A DNA stretch of 48,041 nt, taken from positions 1 to 48,041 of the forward strand of contig JAPKZO010000035.1 of the NCBI GenBank assembly GCA_026393755.1, written 5' to 3'. This stretch comes from Acidobacteriota bacterium. GTDB lineage: Bacteria; Acidobacteriota; Vicinamibacteria; Vicinamibacterales; JAKQTR01. Of this stretch, positions 15,579 through 23,846 are shown in pieces; position 1 is the stretch's first letter; each line of letters begins with the position of its first letter. Made by a program: the position numbers and the translations under genes. Below the pieces are notes generated by a model. The model was given only the letters and a program-made list of their open reading frames with translations, did not search any database and had not been told where the DNA came from.

Positions 15579-15986
15579 AAGGAGGGAACGATCACCACGT
15601 ACATCACCTTCGCGCCGCGGGAGGGTTCTGAGACAGCCGAGTTGCGCGGGTCGGCGCTGGTGGCTCGCGAGGTGGCGACACCGGAGTTGTCGCTTGGACG
15701 CTGCTGGGACTACTTGGTCGGAGTCGTCGACGGAAGAAGTGACACCGGCACGTGGCTACGCGAAGCGTGTCTTGGTGGCGCGTTGGGGGATCGACCTGAA
15801 CGCGCCGAGTGGCGTCGGGGTGGACTGGGTCGACCTCATCGCTAACAGCCCGTGGTGAACACGATGGCGCTCTCGGCCCGAATCAAGTTCAGCAGCGATG
15901 GCAAACCGACTCCGGAGTCGTTGCTGGCGGTGGAGTTTCTGGAAGGGACAGACAAGAAACGCCGCCCGGCCACTTGTCAATCAACG
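15579..15986. other. Gap with possible gene relics
   Basis: A good AAGGAGG site after the previous stop is followed by an open frame to 15,848 (TTYITFAPREGSETAELRGS) whose first codon would be ATC, so a lost start is possible. In a second frame, GIDLNAPSGVGVDWVDLIAN looks more protein-like toward the end. This suggests a decayed small gene. CTAA plus CAGCCCGTGGTG at 15,842-15,857 matches one end of the MITE near 44,303. Confidence 0.35.
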
Positions 15987-16002
15987 CATTACCGTGGTAA
16001 TG
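15987..16002. promoter_or_regulatory. Palindromic operator of the AbrB/VapC module
   Basis: CATTACC-GT-GGTAATG, a perfect 7-bp dyad with a 2-nt spacer, ends 8 nt before the antitoxin ATG. This is where an autoregulating antitoxin-toxin complex would bind. Confidence 0.6.
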
Positions 16003-16010
16003 TATCGCCT

Positions 16011-16274
16011 ATGCCAATCGCACGATCACGAGTGACGGCTCAAGGTCAGGTGTCGGTACCTGCCGAGGTGCGCCGCAAACTTGGTGTCGGGCCGGGTTCC
16101 CTGTTGGAATGGAACGAAGAGGGGAACGCGGTCGTGGTCCGGCGGTCTGGGCGGTACACTTCGGTGGAAATTCACCGGGCGCTCTTCGGGCAACAGATCC
16201 CGCCACCACGAGCGCTGAGCGAACTGAAGGAAGGCATCCGGCAGCACGCCCGGGTACGCCATGCGCGCGGTTGA
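16011..16274 (+). CDS. AbrB/MazE-family antitoxin (VapB-like)
   Basis: An 87-aa antitoxin. Residues about 5-50 form the swapped-hairpin AbrB DNA-binding domain (SRVTAQGQVSVPAEVRRKLG, then GPGSLLEWNEEGNAVVV). The C-terminal tail (HRALFGQQIPPPRALSELKE) is the usual toxin-wrapping region. I chose ATG 16,011, right behind the palindromic operator. The frame stays open upstream but has no family sequence there. It overlaps the toxin gene by 14 nt. It should neutralise the PIN toxin and repress its own promoter. Confidence 0.88.
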   Translation: MPIARSRVTAQGQVSVPAEVRRKLGVGPGSLLEWNEEGNAVVVRRSGRYTSVEIHRALFGQQIPPPRALSELKEGIRQHARVRHARG

Positions 16275-16641
16275 TACGAACGTTCTCGTGCGGCTGCTGA
16301 CGCGGGACAAGCCGAAGCAAGTGGCGGTTGCCGACGCGTTCGTACAACCCGGCGCCTGGGTATCGGTGCTGGCCCTGGCCGAAGCCACGTGGGTGCTGGC
16401 CACCGTCTACGACCGCGACGCGGACCACGTCGCTCGGGCGGTCGACATGCTGCTGAACCATCAGTGCCTCACGCTGCAGGAGCCGGAGGCGGTGGCGGCG
16501 GCACTTGAGACATTTCGGCGGCGACCCGCGCTGGGGTTTTCCGACTGTCTCCTCGTCGAACTCGCGCGAAAGGCGGGACATCTGCCGCTTGGCACGTTCG
16601 ATCGGAATCTCAGCAAGGTCGACGGGGCCGCAAAGCTGTGA
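16261..16641 (+). CDS. vapC: VapC-type PIN-domain RNase toxin
   Basis: A 126-aa PIN protein. Acidic metal-binding residues are D5 (AVDTNVLV), E41 (LAEATWVL), D95 (GFSDCLLVE) and D114 (TFDRNL), all in place. VapC toxins cut specific RNAs such as initiator tRNA or the 23S sarcin-ricin loop; the target here is unknown. It is coupled to the antitoxin by a 14-nt overlap. It is complete and shows no sign of decay. Confidence 0.92.
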   Translation: MRAVDTNVLVRLLTRDKPKQVAVADAFVQPGAWVSVLALAEATWVLATVYDRDADHVARAVDMLLNHQCLTLQEPEAVAAALETFRRRPALGFSDCLLVELARKAGHLPLGTFDRNLSKVDGAAKL

Positions 16642-16727
16642 GCGACGGAAATCTTCGACGGCGGTCCAACAATCGAATGGGGTCGACGCGCCCAGGGTCG
16701 CAAAGGCGCGCGGCTCATTCGTAACGT

Positions 16728-16945
16728 TGAGTGAGATCAAAGACAGAGACGACGAACGACGGAACCACGAATCGGATCGGTCGTCACGTGGGAAAGGCCA
16801 GGCGGGTCGTGGCGAACTCTGAGGCCCGCCCGTTCGAGAGCTGCGTTGCGTGCGCGTACAGGGTTACCGCATGGCGGGCGCCGTTTACCCTGGACTGGAT
16901 TCGTGGGCCTGAAGCGCGCGCTCTCGCGTACGCGATAAGTACGTC
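16728..16945. repeat. TA-associated repeat, copy b
   Basis: This diverged copy of 14,232-14,447 lies 86 bp after vapC. Its 3' part (CTGGACTGGATTCGTGGGCC) is the uninterrupted version of the interrupted copy at 13,068-13,170. Confidence 0.7.
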
Positions 16946-17044
16946 TTCTTGGACTCTTGGGCACGTCGGTTCGGTTTCCACACGAGACGGCCGCGCGAGA
17001 CGAGAGCCGCCGCGGGTGAGCGCCAGACCTTGGGCGGTCCGCTC

Positions 17045-17390
17045 GAAGGCGGCCATTTCATCGGGACGATTCTGGAGCGAAGCCAGGCGGCAACCTCCGG
17101 CTCCGTGAGTCGACCGGCAGCAAGATCGAGCATGTTGGTCAGGACATCATCCTCGTCGGCTTCAATGTCTTGACCATTAATCGCCAGGAACGTCAGCATG
17201 ACCACGAGCGCGACGCGTCTGTTCCCGTCGTTGTACGGGTGATTTCGTGCGAGGCCGAATGCGCAGGCGGCACCGAGCGCCGCCAGATCGGTCGTTGGTT
17301 CGTAGAGCCACGTGTGGTGAGGGCGAGCCAGCGCCGACTCAAGACCGTTTTCGTCGCGAAGTCCGCCAGATCCTGTAGATTTGCCAGGAC
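17045..17390 (-). pseudogene. 5'-truncated Doc (death-on-curing) Fic toxin
   Basis: The minus strand encodes most of a Doc protein: GSGGLRDENGLESALARPHH, then LGAACAFGLARNHPYNDGNR with the Fic motif H-x-F/Y-x-D/E-G-N-x-R (HPYNDGNR), followed by VALVVMLTFLAINGQDIEAD. The N-terminal 15-20 residues and a start codon are missing: going upstream the frame runs into the 5' region of the next gene with no family sequence. The frame continues past the usual Doc C-terminus (SRIVP) into the neighbouring repeat. No antitoxin is present. I regard it as a relic left by a rearrangement at its 5' side. Confidence 0.7.
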
Positions 17391-17432
17391 CGGGGAACCG
17401 CTGCCCCGACGCACCAGGCCATCGGAGCCGTC

Positions 17433-18719
17433 ATGAGTCAATCTGCAAACGACACCGCATTTCACATCATGGCCTCGAACTGCCGCTTCGGACGCGGGAT
17501 CACGCACGAGGTCGGCATGGACCTGGTCGATCTCGGGGCCGAGCGCGTGTTGGTCGTGATTGACCCGGCGCTGAGGTCACTGCCGACTGGCGCGATCGTG
17601 CAGCAGTCGCTGGAGGACAGCCGGTTGGAGTTCGACGTGTTTGACGGCGTGGAAGTGGAGCCGACTGACGCGAGCTTCATGGCGGCGTCGGCGTTCGCGA
17701 CGGAAGGTCGGTTCGATGCCATCGTGGCCGTCGGTGGGGGCAGCACCATCGATACAGCCAAAGCGGCGAACGTATATGCGACGTATCCGGCGGACTTCCT
17801 CGACTACGTGAATCCGTCGATCGGCAGGCAGCGGGCGGTGCCGGGCCCCCTGAAGCCGCTGATTGCCATTCCAACGACCGCCGGAACAGGCAGCGAGACG
17901 ACCGGCGTGGCGGTCTTCGACTACACGCCACTGCGGGTGAAGACCGGCATTGCGTCGAAGTTCATGCGGCCCACCATGGGGATTGTCGACTGGGACAACA
18001 CGCACACTCAACCCGCGGCAGTGGCAGCCAGTGCAGGATTGGATGTGCTCAGTCATGCTCTGGAGAGTGTCACGGCGTTGCCGTACGACCAACGCCTGCG
18101 TCCGCCGCGGCCTTCGATGCGGGCGGCGTATCAAGGCGCGAATCCGATGAGCGACGTCTGGGCCATGCGAGCGCTGGAGATCGTTGCCGAATTTCTTCCT
18201 CGAGCGGTGGCAGACGCGAATGACGTTGACGCTCGAATGCAGATGATCCTCGCGGCGTCGATGGCCGGCATCGGATTTGGAAACGCCGGAGTGCACCTGC
18301 CCCACGCGATGGCGTATCCGGTGGCCGGAATGGTCCGTGGATTCCGGCCGGATGGGTACGCGACGAGACATCCGCTTGTGCCGCATGGAATGTCCGTGAT
18401 CCTGCAGACGCCGGCGGTGGCTCGATTCACAGCCCCAACGTCGCCGCAGCGTCACTTACTCGCGGCGAAAGCACTGGGAGCCGACATTTCTCACGCGAGT
18501 CCGGCTGACGCAGGGCCTGTTCTGTCAGATCGTGTCATGCACTTCATGCAGACGTTGAGGATGCCGCGCGGCTTGAAGGCGGTCGGTTACTCACTGTCTG
18601 ACCTGCCAGCGTTGGTCGACGGGACACTCGCACAGCAGCGACTGCTCGGGTTGTCGCCACGCCCCGCTGCAGCCGACGATCTCGCGAAGTTGTTCGAAGA
18701 GTCGATGGTGTTGTGGTAG
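17433..18719 (+). CDS. Iron-containing alcohol dehydrogenase, hydroxyacid-oxoacid transhydrogenase-like
   Basis: A 428-aa group III Fe-ADH. The start (ASNCRFGRGITHEVGMDL) matches the hydroxyacid-oxoacid transhydrogenase branch (ADHFE1 type), which passes hydride from 4-hydroxybutyrate to 2-oxoglutarate. The nucleotide-binding loop is VGGGSTIDTAKAAN, with IPTTAGTGSETT after it. Metal ligands are expected at D and H of SAGLDVLSHALES, H of GVHLPHAMAYPV and H of LVPHGMSV. An insert after the first His (YDQRLRPPRP) is also found in that branch. The gene stands alone and its 5' end abuts the truncated Doc. A general Fe-ADH activity on another alcohol is the alternative. Confidence 0.87.
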   Translation: MSQSANDTAFHIMASNCRFGRGITHEVGMDLVDLGAERVLVVIDPALRSLPTGAIVQQSLEDSRLEFDVFDGVEVEPTDASFMAASAFATEGRFDAIVAVGGGSTIDTAKAANVYATYPADFLDYVNPSIGRQRAVPGPLKPLIAIPTTAGTGSETTGVAVFDYTPLRVKTGIASKFMRPTMGIVDWDNTHTQPAAVAASAGLDVLSHALESVTALPYDQRLRPPRPSMRAAYQGANPMSDVWAMRALEIVAEFLPRAVADANDVDARMQMILAASMAGIGFGNAGVHLPHAMAYPVAGMVRGFRPDGYATRHPLVPHGMSVILQTPAVARFTAPTSPQRHLLAAKALGADISHASPADAGPVLSDRVMHFMQTLRMPRGLKAVGYSLSDLPALVDGTLAQQRLLGLSPRPAAADDLAKLFEESMVLW

Positions 18720-18787
18720 ACGCCCCGACGTGGGAGCGACGGCGGTCGGACGGGACGCGCCGCCACTCTCGTTCGGACTCAGGCTCG

Positions 18788-19906
18788 TCAGCGCGTCGGC
18801 CTCAACGCGACGATGCGCGCGATGAGGGCCTTGTCGTCTGGCAACTGCCCGGCCGCCGGAAGCCGCGGCACCAGATCCGCCCAGTAGGGCTCCTTCGCAA
18901 AGACGCGGCGGAAGATCGGCTCGGCCTCGGCGATCCGCCCGATCGACGCCATGGTGACCGCCTGCCAGAACGGCAACTCGAGGATCTCCGGCGCGAGGCG
19001 CCCGGCCTCGGCGTACTCCTTGAGCGCGGCCTCGATCTTCTTGTCAGCCACGAGCTCGTCGCCGCGGTTCGCGTGGGCATACGCGCGCTGCAGCCGCACC
19101 AGCCTTCGCAGTTCGGTAATCGGATCGGGATGATCCTCCACGCGGAGATCGAACAGCCGGTCGGCGCCCGCCCACGGCTTGCCGGATGACTTTGCCTTCA
19201 CCACCAGGATGGCGGCCGACTGCCTGCCGCGGATGTCGCCGCCGACTCGCTGACCCGCCTCCAGCGCAGCCAGCAGCCGATCGGCGAGATCGCCCTTCGC
19301 GCTTTCGTACGCCGCCGACATGGCTGGCCACACCTTGTCGTTGGCCATCAGGTTGGCCTGCACCGAGTACTGCGCGCCGACCTTGTGGCCGGCGGCCGCA
19401 ATGGCCAGCTTGCCGGTGTGCGCCGCCACGCGCCCCTGCGTGTCGATCATCGCCACCTGCCGCACCTCACGCTGCGCGTCTTCGGCCACCAGCCGCTTCA
19501 GCGCATCGGGCGCCGGTGCGCCCTTGCGGATCAAATCGAGTCCCCGCGGCCCGTAGGCGGGCTCGACAAACGACTGCGTGGCGACGGCCCCGACTCCCGC
19601 TTCGGCCCACGTGACGATGGAGCCGACCGAGAACCAGTGTGACTGGACGGCTACACCAAGATCGCCCGTCGCGGGGTCGCGAGCCACGATCGAGAAGGTG
19701 TGCGCCAGCGGCCCCGTCGCGCCCCGGGGCCGCACAGGCGTCTGCGCGAGGGTCGCCACGACGGCTGTCGCTGCGGGCGGCGCCGTCGACTGAGCGGTGG
19801 CCGCCGGAACAACAGGCTGCTGCTCGACGTTCTTTTCCGGCGAGCCGCAGGAGCACAGCAGAGTCATGCCGACAAGAATGGCGAGAATCCGGCCGCTCTC
19901 TTTCAT
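18788..19906 (-). CDS. DUF1028 lipoprotein with TPR-like C-terminus
   Basis: A 372-aa protein. The N-terminus is a lipoprotein signal with a Cys pair in ILVGMTLLCSCGS. A low-complexity Ala/Pro/Thr linker follows (about 25-65). Residues about 68-285 are DUF1028, an Ntn-hydrolase-like domain of unknown role: HTFSIVARDPATGDLGVAVQ, SHWFSVGSIV, then QSAAILVVKA. Residues about 285-370 carry TPR-like helices (EYAEAGRLAPEILELPFWQA). DUF1028 is sometimes fused to peptidoglycan-binding parts, so an envelope function is likely. The gene stands alone, convergent with the Fe-ADH gene. Confidence 0.85.
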   Translation of the reverse strand: MKESGRILAILVGMTLLCSCGSPEKNVEQQPVVPAATAQSTAPPAATAVVATLAQTPVRPRGATGPLAHTFSIVARDPATGDLGVAVQSHWFSVGSIVTWAEAGVGAVATQSFVEPAYGPRGLDLIRKGAPAPDALKRLVAEDAQREVRQVAMIDTQGRVAAHTGKLAIAAAGHKVGAQYSVQANLMANDKVWPAMSAAYESAKGDLADRLLAALEAGQRVGGDIRGRQSAAILVVKAKSSGKPWAGADRLFDLRVEDHPDPITELRRLVRLQRAYAHANRGDELVADKKIEAALKEYAEAGRLAPEILELPFWQAVTMASIGRIAEAEPIFRRVFAKEPYWADLVPRLPAAGQLPDDKALIARIVALRPTR

Positions 19907-20292
19907 GTTGCCTCCTCCGAGTCGTGACCGTCGCTTGTGCCAACGAGGCCGTTGTGCGCACCTGATCCGGCCGGGTTTCGATCATCCGCAGGGTCCTGGC
20001 GAGAGCCGGCGCGGGCCACCAGTCGGGCCGCGGCGATCCTATCACCAGCCGACTGAAGTCCGAGTCTCTCAGCCTCCGCGGATTCCGAACGTCGAGCGCA
20101 TCTGCAATGCGCCCCGCGGCGCTCTCTGTCCAGCTGTCCCTTTCCCGTGGCATGACTCCAGACAGATCATGTACATTGGTGCGCTTGACGGACGAACCTC
20201 GGACCCGGGCCCCGATTCATCCCGTGCGGCAGCGCGAGGACGTGCTGCGACGGCCGGTTCTTTGTGCGCGCGATCGCGCCTGAGCAAACACG
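19907..20292. other. Gap without a supported gene
   Basis: This is the divergent space between the DUF1028 lipoprotein and the glycosyltransferase. I find no gene, RNA or clear promoter. Confidence 0.5.
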
Positions 20293-21603
20293 ATGGACAA
20301 CCCGCTGTTCGGGGAACGGTTTCAGAAGAGGTTCTTCGGCCTTTCCAGCGTGCTCACGACCCGTTTCCCTCGTCTGGGCGCCACGATTCTCGATTCGACC
20401 CTGGTTCCTTTGATCGGAAGCCCCCTGCTGACCTGGCATGCCCGTCGACACAATCTGAGGCTTCTGAAGAACGTGCGTGAATTCAGGCGCATCCTCGTCC
20501 TCGCCGACATCCACATCGGCGATGCCGTGATGATGCAGGCCCCGGTGTCGGCTCTGCGCGACTTTCTTCCGGACGCCGAAATCGACTATGTCACGATGAA
20601 GGGCATCTTCAGCCTCATCGAGGGCAATCCTGACATCACGCGCGTCGTGCCCCTCTACACCGGCTCTCCGCTGCCGTCGGACCGTGACCGCCAGGGCGTT
20701 CGCGAATGCATTGCTCAAGGAGCCTACGACATCTGTTTCAATTTCAGTCCGTTCTTCGATGGTTCGGACCTGTTCCCGCCCGATCTGGCCGTCATCCATT
20801 TTCTGAGCCATGCCTCGGTCCTGGTTCACAACGAGTTCCACCCGGTCGCTCCCAATCATTTTCTCTATCAGGCACACAGCTTCGTTCGTGAACTGCTGTC
20901 GTCGTTGTTCCGGCCCAAACGGGACGTGCCATTCACGGGCGTTTCAATCCATCTGTCCGATGCCGCAGTCGACCAGGCTGAAGGCTTCCTTCGAGGCGCC
21001 GGGATCGCCGGGAACGCTCCATTGGTCATGCTGAATCCGGACGCTGCCTCCCCCTATACGCGGGTGCCGTTTGATGAACAGGTGGGGTTGCTGAAACAAC
21101 TGTCAGCGCTCGCGGTGCCCATTCTGATGGCCGCGGGGCATTCCGAAGCGAATATTGGTGTCCGGCTCAGGGACGCCCTCCCGGCCGCGCAGCAGCGCCA
21201 CATCCACATCATCCCGCCAACGATGCCTCTGGACGCCTGGTCGGCATTGATCGATCGGGCCGACGCATTCGTGTCTGCTGACACAGGCCCCCTGCACCTC
21301 GGAGCCGCCCGAAAGGTGTCGAGATCCGGATCCCGCACGTTCCGCAACCGGACGGCCATTCACGGTATCTTCGGCGCCACGCCGGCTCGGATGTCGGGAT
21401 ACGATTCGGCTCTTCCCGGTTTTCTGCCCGCCAATCAGGATGCGCCGTCGCACACCTACGTTGCCGGCAGTCCGTGCCGGAACATCACGTGCTTGAACAA
21501 GCTCTACAAGACCTGCCAGACTGTCCGCTGCTTCGAGGTGACGGACATCGACGCCATCGGCTCGAGGATCCGAGCCGAGATTTCGACGTTACGTCACGCC
21601 TGA
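20293..21603 (+). CDS. Glycosyltransferase family 9 (heptosyltransferase-like)
   Basis: A 436-aa GT-B glycosyltransferase of family 9. Residues about 65-90 (ILVLADIHIGDAVMMQAPVS) match the family's G-D-x-x-x-x-x-P acceptor-side motif. The C-terminal half has MLNPDAASPYTRVP and ADAFVSADTGPLHLGAARKV, the sugar-nucleotide-binding signature with D-T-G-P-x-H. Family members add heptose or other sugars to the LPS inner core. The Cys-rich C-terminus (SPCRNITCLNKLYKTCQTV) is also common in this family. It is 60-90 aa longer than a standard WaaF, mainly at the N-terminus. No other LPS gene is nearby, so the acceptor is unknown. Confidence 0.85.
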   Translation: MDNPLFGERFQKRFFGLSSVLTTRFPRLGATILDSTLVPLIGSPLLTWHARRHNLRLLKNVREFRRILVLADIHIGDAVMMQAPVSALRDFLPDAEIDYVTMKGIFSLIEGNPDITRVVPLYTGSPLPSDRDRQGVRECIAQGAYDICFNFSPFFDGSDLFPPDLAVIHFLSHASVLVHNEFHPVAPNHFLYQAHSFVRELLSSLFRPKRDVPFTGVSIHLSDAAVDQAEGFLRGAGIAGNAPLVMLNPDAASPYTRVPFDEQVGLLKQLSALAVPILMAAGHSEANIGVRLRDALPAAQQRHIHIIPPTMPLDAWSALIDRADAFVSADTGPLHLGAARKVSRSGSRTFRNRTAIHGIFGATPARMSGYDSALPGFLPANQDAPSHTYVAGSPCRNITCLNKLYKTCQTVRCFEVTDIDAIGSRIRAEISTLRHA

Positions 21604-21643
21604 TGCCCGGACGATCGACCAACGGCAACGCAGTCACGCCACC

Positions 21644-22300
21644 ATGACTCTGATGCTCCTGTTCCTCCTGGCGTTCACGTTGGGGTTTGTGAGCGCCATT
21701 CCCCTGGGCGGTTCTCAGGTCGAGGTGGCGCGGCGCGCTCTGGGCGGGCATCCGTGGGCCGCCGTCGCGGTCGCCATGGGTTCGGCCAGTTCAGACGTGA
21801 TGTACGGCTGTGTGGCGTTCTTCGGAATCGCTCCTTTCCTGTCCAGGCCGGGCATCATGGCGTGGTTCTATCTGGCGGGAGGGGTGGTGCTGCTGGCGCT
21901 GGCCTGCTTCAGCTTCAGGCAGAGCAGGACGCTTCATCAACTCGACGTCAGCCACCCGATGCTGCGCAGGAAGCATCTGTCCTACGTCGTCGGATTCGTT
22001 CTGGCCGTCTCCAATCCCCAGATGATCATCACGTGGCTGATTGGGAAGGGCATCGCGGAACAACTGGGCGTTGTCACGGTGTTCACGCCCGGACAGTCGG
22101 CGATGTTCGTGGCGGCCGGCGGCCTGGGGCTGATGAGCTACCTGGTCGGCCTGGCATTCGTCTTGAGCCGGCTCAAGCGGTTCATTCCCGTCAGCGCGTT
22201 GAGACGAACCTACTATTGGCTCGGATTCATCCTGATCGGACTGTCTTCGCTGTTCCTCCTCGGCTGCGTAAGAATATGGCTCGCGAGACAAGGCGGTTGA
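21644..22300 (+). CDS. LysE/RhtB-family exporter
   Basis: A 218-aa membrane protein with about six TM helices. The N-terminal AFTLGFVSAIPLGGSQVEVA is the family's G-x-x-x-x-x-P-G/L motif, and NPQMIITW is its conserved middle Asn-Pro. These proteins export amino acids or similar small molecules. The gene lies 41 bp after the GT9 gene and 62 bp before thiM in the same orientation. A second LysE protein follows thiM. Confidence 0.83.
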   Translation: MTLMLLFLLAFTLGFVSAIPLGGSQVEVARRALGGHPWAAVAVAMGSASSDVMYGCVAFFGIAPFLSRPGIMAWFYLAGGVVLLALACFSFRQSRTLHQLDVSHPMLRRKHLSYVVGFVLAVSNPQMIITWLIGKGIAEQLGVVTVFTPGQSAMFVAAGGLGLMSYLVGLAFVLSRLKRFIPVSALRRTYYWLGFILIGLSSLFLLGCVRIWLARQGG

Positions 22301-22362
22301 CGAAGCTGGATCATTCGAGCGTGTGCGGCACCGGCGCCGCTGGGATGCTGGGAGAGAGCTGG

Positions 22363-23166
22363 ATGACAACACCATCGGCGGTTTGGAGCGATGTGGTCTG
22401 CATTCGCGAGACGGCGCCGCTCGTCCACAACATCACGAACTTCGTCGTCATGAACACGACGGCCAACGCGTTGCTTGCCATCGGAGCTTCGCCCGTGATG
22501 GCGCACGCGATCGACGAAGTGGAAGACATGGTGCGCCTGGCGGGGGCGCTCGTCATCAACATCGGGACGCTGAGCCCGGCCTGGGTGGATGCGATGGTGA
22601 GGGCGGGGAAGGAAGCGTCGCGGATCGGGATTCCGATCGTCGTCGATCCGGTCGGCGCGGGTGCGACGCGCTACAGGACGGAGACGGCGCAGCGCCTGGG
22701 CCGTGACGTGGCGCCGGCCATCATTCGAGGCAACGCATCTGAGATTCGGGCGCTGGTGCAGGCTGATGCGACAACCCGGGGCGTCGACAGCATGCATGCA
22801 ACCGGAGAGTCGATCGAGCACGCGCGCCGCGTGGCCGGCCAGTACCGCTGCGCCGTGTCGATGAGCGGAGCGACCGACATCATCGTCTCCGCCGATGCGA
22901 CCGCGCGCGTCGACAACGGCCATCCGATGATGCCGCGCGTGACCGGACTCGGCTGCGCCGCCACGGCGCTGACAGGCGCGTTTGCGGCGGTCAATCCGTC
23001 CGCCTTCGAGGCGGCCCTGCACGCGATGATCGTGATGGGGGTCGCGGGCGAAATCGCCGCTGAGCGGGCCGCCGGGCCTGGCAGTTTCTGGGTCCAGTTC
23101 CTGGATGCGCTCTACGCGCTCCAGCAATCCGACATCACCGCGCGCATGAGGGCCAGCGACGGATGA
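22363..23166 (+). CDS. thiM: Hydroxyethylthiazole kinase
   Basis: A 267-aa ribokinase-like enzyme that phosphorylates 4-methyl-5-(2-hydroxyethyl)thiazole for thiamine salvage. Visible are PLVHNITNFVVMNTTANALL, the sugar-site DPVGAGATRYRTET, IRGNASEI and the anion-hole VTGLGCAATALTGAFAAV. I chose ATG 22,363, which follows GGGAGAG, because everything upstream in frame lies in the lysE gene or is non-conserved. It overlaps the next gene by 4 nt (ATGA), so kinase and exporter are coupled. No thiD, thiE or TPP riboswitch is seen in the window. Confidence 0.93.
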   Translation: MTTPSAVWSDVVCIRETAPLVHNITNFVVMNTTANALLAIGASPVMAHAIDEVEDMVRLAGALVINIGTLSPAWVDAMVRAGKEASRIGIPIVVDPVGAGATRYRTETAQRLGRDVAPAIIRGNASEIRALVQADATTRGVDSMHATGESIEHARRVAGQYRCAVSMSGATDIIVSADATARVDNGHPMMPRVTGLGCAATALTGAFAAVNPSAFEAALHAMIVMGVAGEIAAERAAGPGSFWVQFLDALYALQQSDITARMRASDG

Positions 23167-23801
23167 TGCCCGATTCGCGCTTCCTCGCCTTCGCGGGCAT
23201 CTCGGCGCTCCTCGTGTTGAGCCCGGGTGCCACGCTGGCCGTGGTCACCGAGACGGCGATCGCCGAAGGCCGTGTGGCCGCTCTGTTCACGGTACTGGGT
23301 GTCGGCATCGGCAACTCGACGCTGGCGCTCGGGTCGGCGCTTGGGATGTCGCTCGTGCTGCATCGGTGGCCGTGGGCGCTTGACGCCGTGAAGGTCGGCG
23401 GTGCCGTGTATCTCAGCTTCCTTGGTCTGCGAGGGCTCTGGTTCGGCGTCAGAGGACGCGGACCTGATCGCCAGGCGGGCGGTGAACCGCACGCGGCACC
23501 CTGCGCGCCGGGGCGCAGCCACATCGGGCGCGGCATCATGACCAACATGCTCAATCCGCCGGTTGTGCTGTTCTATATGACCCTGCTCCCGCAGTTCATC
23601 GACGCCAGCGATCCCCTCTTCGCGCGCTTCCTGCTGCTCGCCGCCACACACGTGTCGATGAGTCTCGCGTGGCAATCGAGCTGCGCGATCGCCGCCAGCG
23701 CGGTCGCCGATCGGTTTGCGCGGCCTGCGGTCAGGCGGACGCTCGAGGCCACGACCGGCGCAGTGCTGGTCTTCCTCGGCGTGCGGCTGCTCTTTCGCTG
23801 A
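23163..23801 (+). CDS. LysE/RhtB-family exporter, coupled to thiM
   Basis: A 212-aa protein with five or six TM helices. The start region (LLVLSPGATLAVVTETAIAE) is the classic RhtB opening, and NMLNPPVVLFYMTLLPQF is the conserved N-P-K/P region. It overlaps thiM by 4 nt. Pairing with a thiazole kinase is unusual. It may move a thiamine precursor or product, but the family mostly exports amino acids such as threonine or homoserine lactone, so the substrate is open. Confidence 0.87.
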   Translation: MMPDSRFLAFAGISALLVLSPGATLAVVTETAIAEGRVAALFTVLGVGIGNSTLALGSALGMSLVLHRWPWALDAVKVGGAVYLSFLGLRGLWFGVRGRGPDRQAGGEPHAAPCAPGRSHIGRGIMTNMLNPPVVLFYMTLLPQFIDASDPLFARFLLLAATHVSMSLAWQSSCAIAASAVADRFARPAVRRTLEATTGAVLVFLGVRLLFR

Positions 23802-23846
23802 CCTCAGTCTTTTTTTCAGGGCCTTCGTCCTGGCGCTCGGTGCCCG

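Noticed and set aside
15478-15858. Plus-strand frame ending VDLIANSPW as a gene
   Set aside because: Its first half overlaps the secreted-protein gene in another frame; only the end looks protein-like, so at best it is a relic.
21754-22362. Upstream extension of thiM in the same frame
   Set aside because: It overlaps the LysE gene in another frame and shows no kinase sequence; ATG 22,363 has a good ribosome site.
22270-22362. TPP riboswitch before thiM
   Set aside because: I looked for the CTGAGA-type core and the paired arms in the short gap and found none.
23802-23830. Rho-independent terminator after the second LysE gene
   Set aside because: There is a run of seven T, but the preceding stem (CTGA-CC-TCAG) is only 4 bp, too weak to call.
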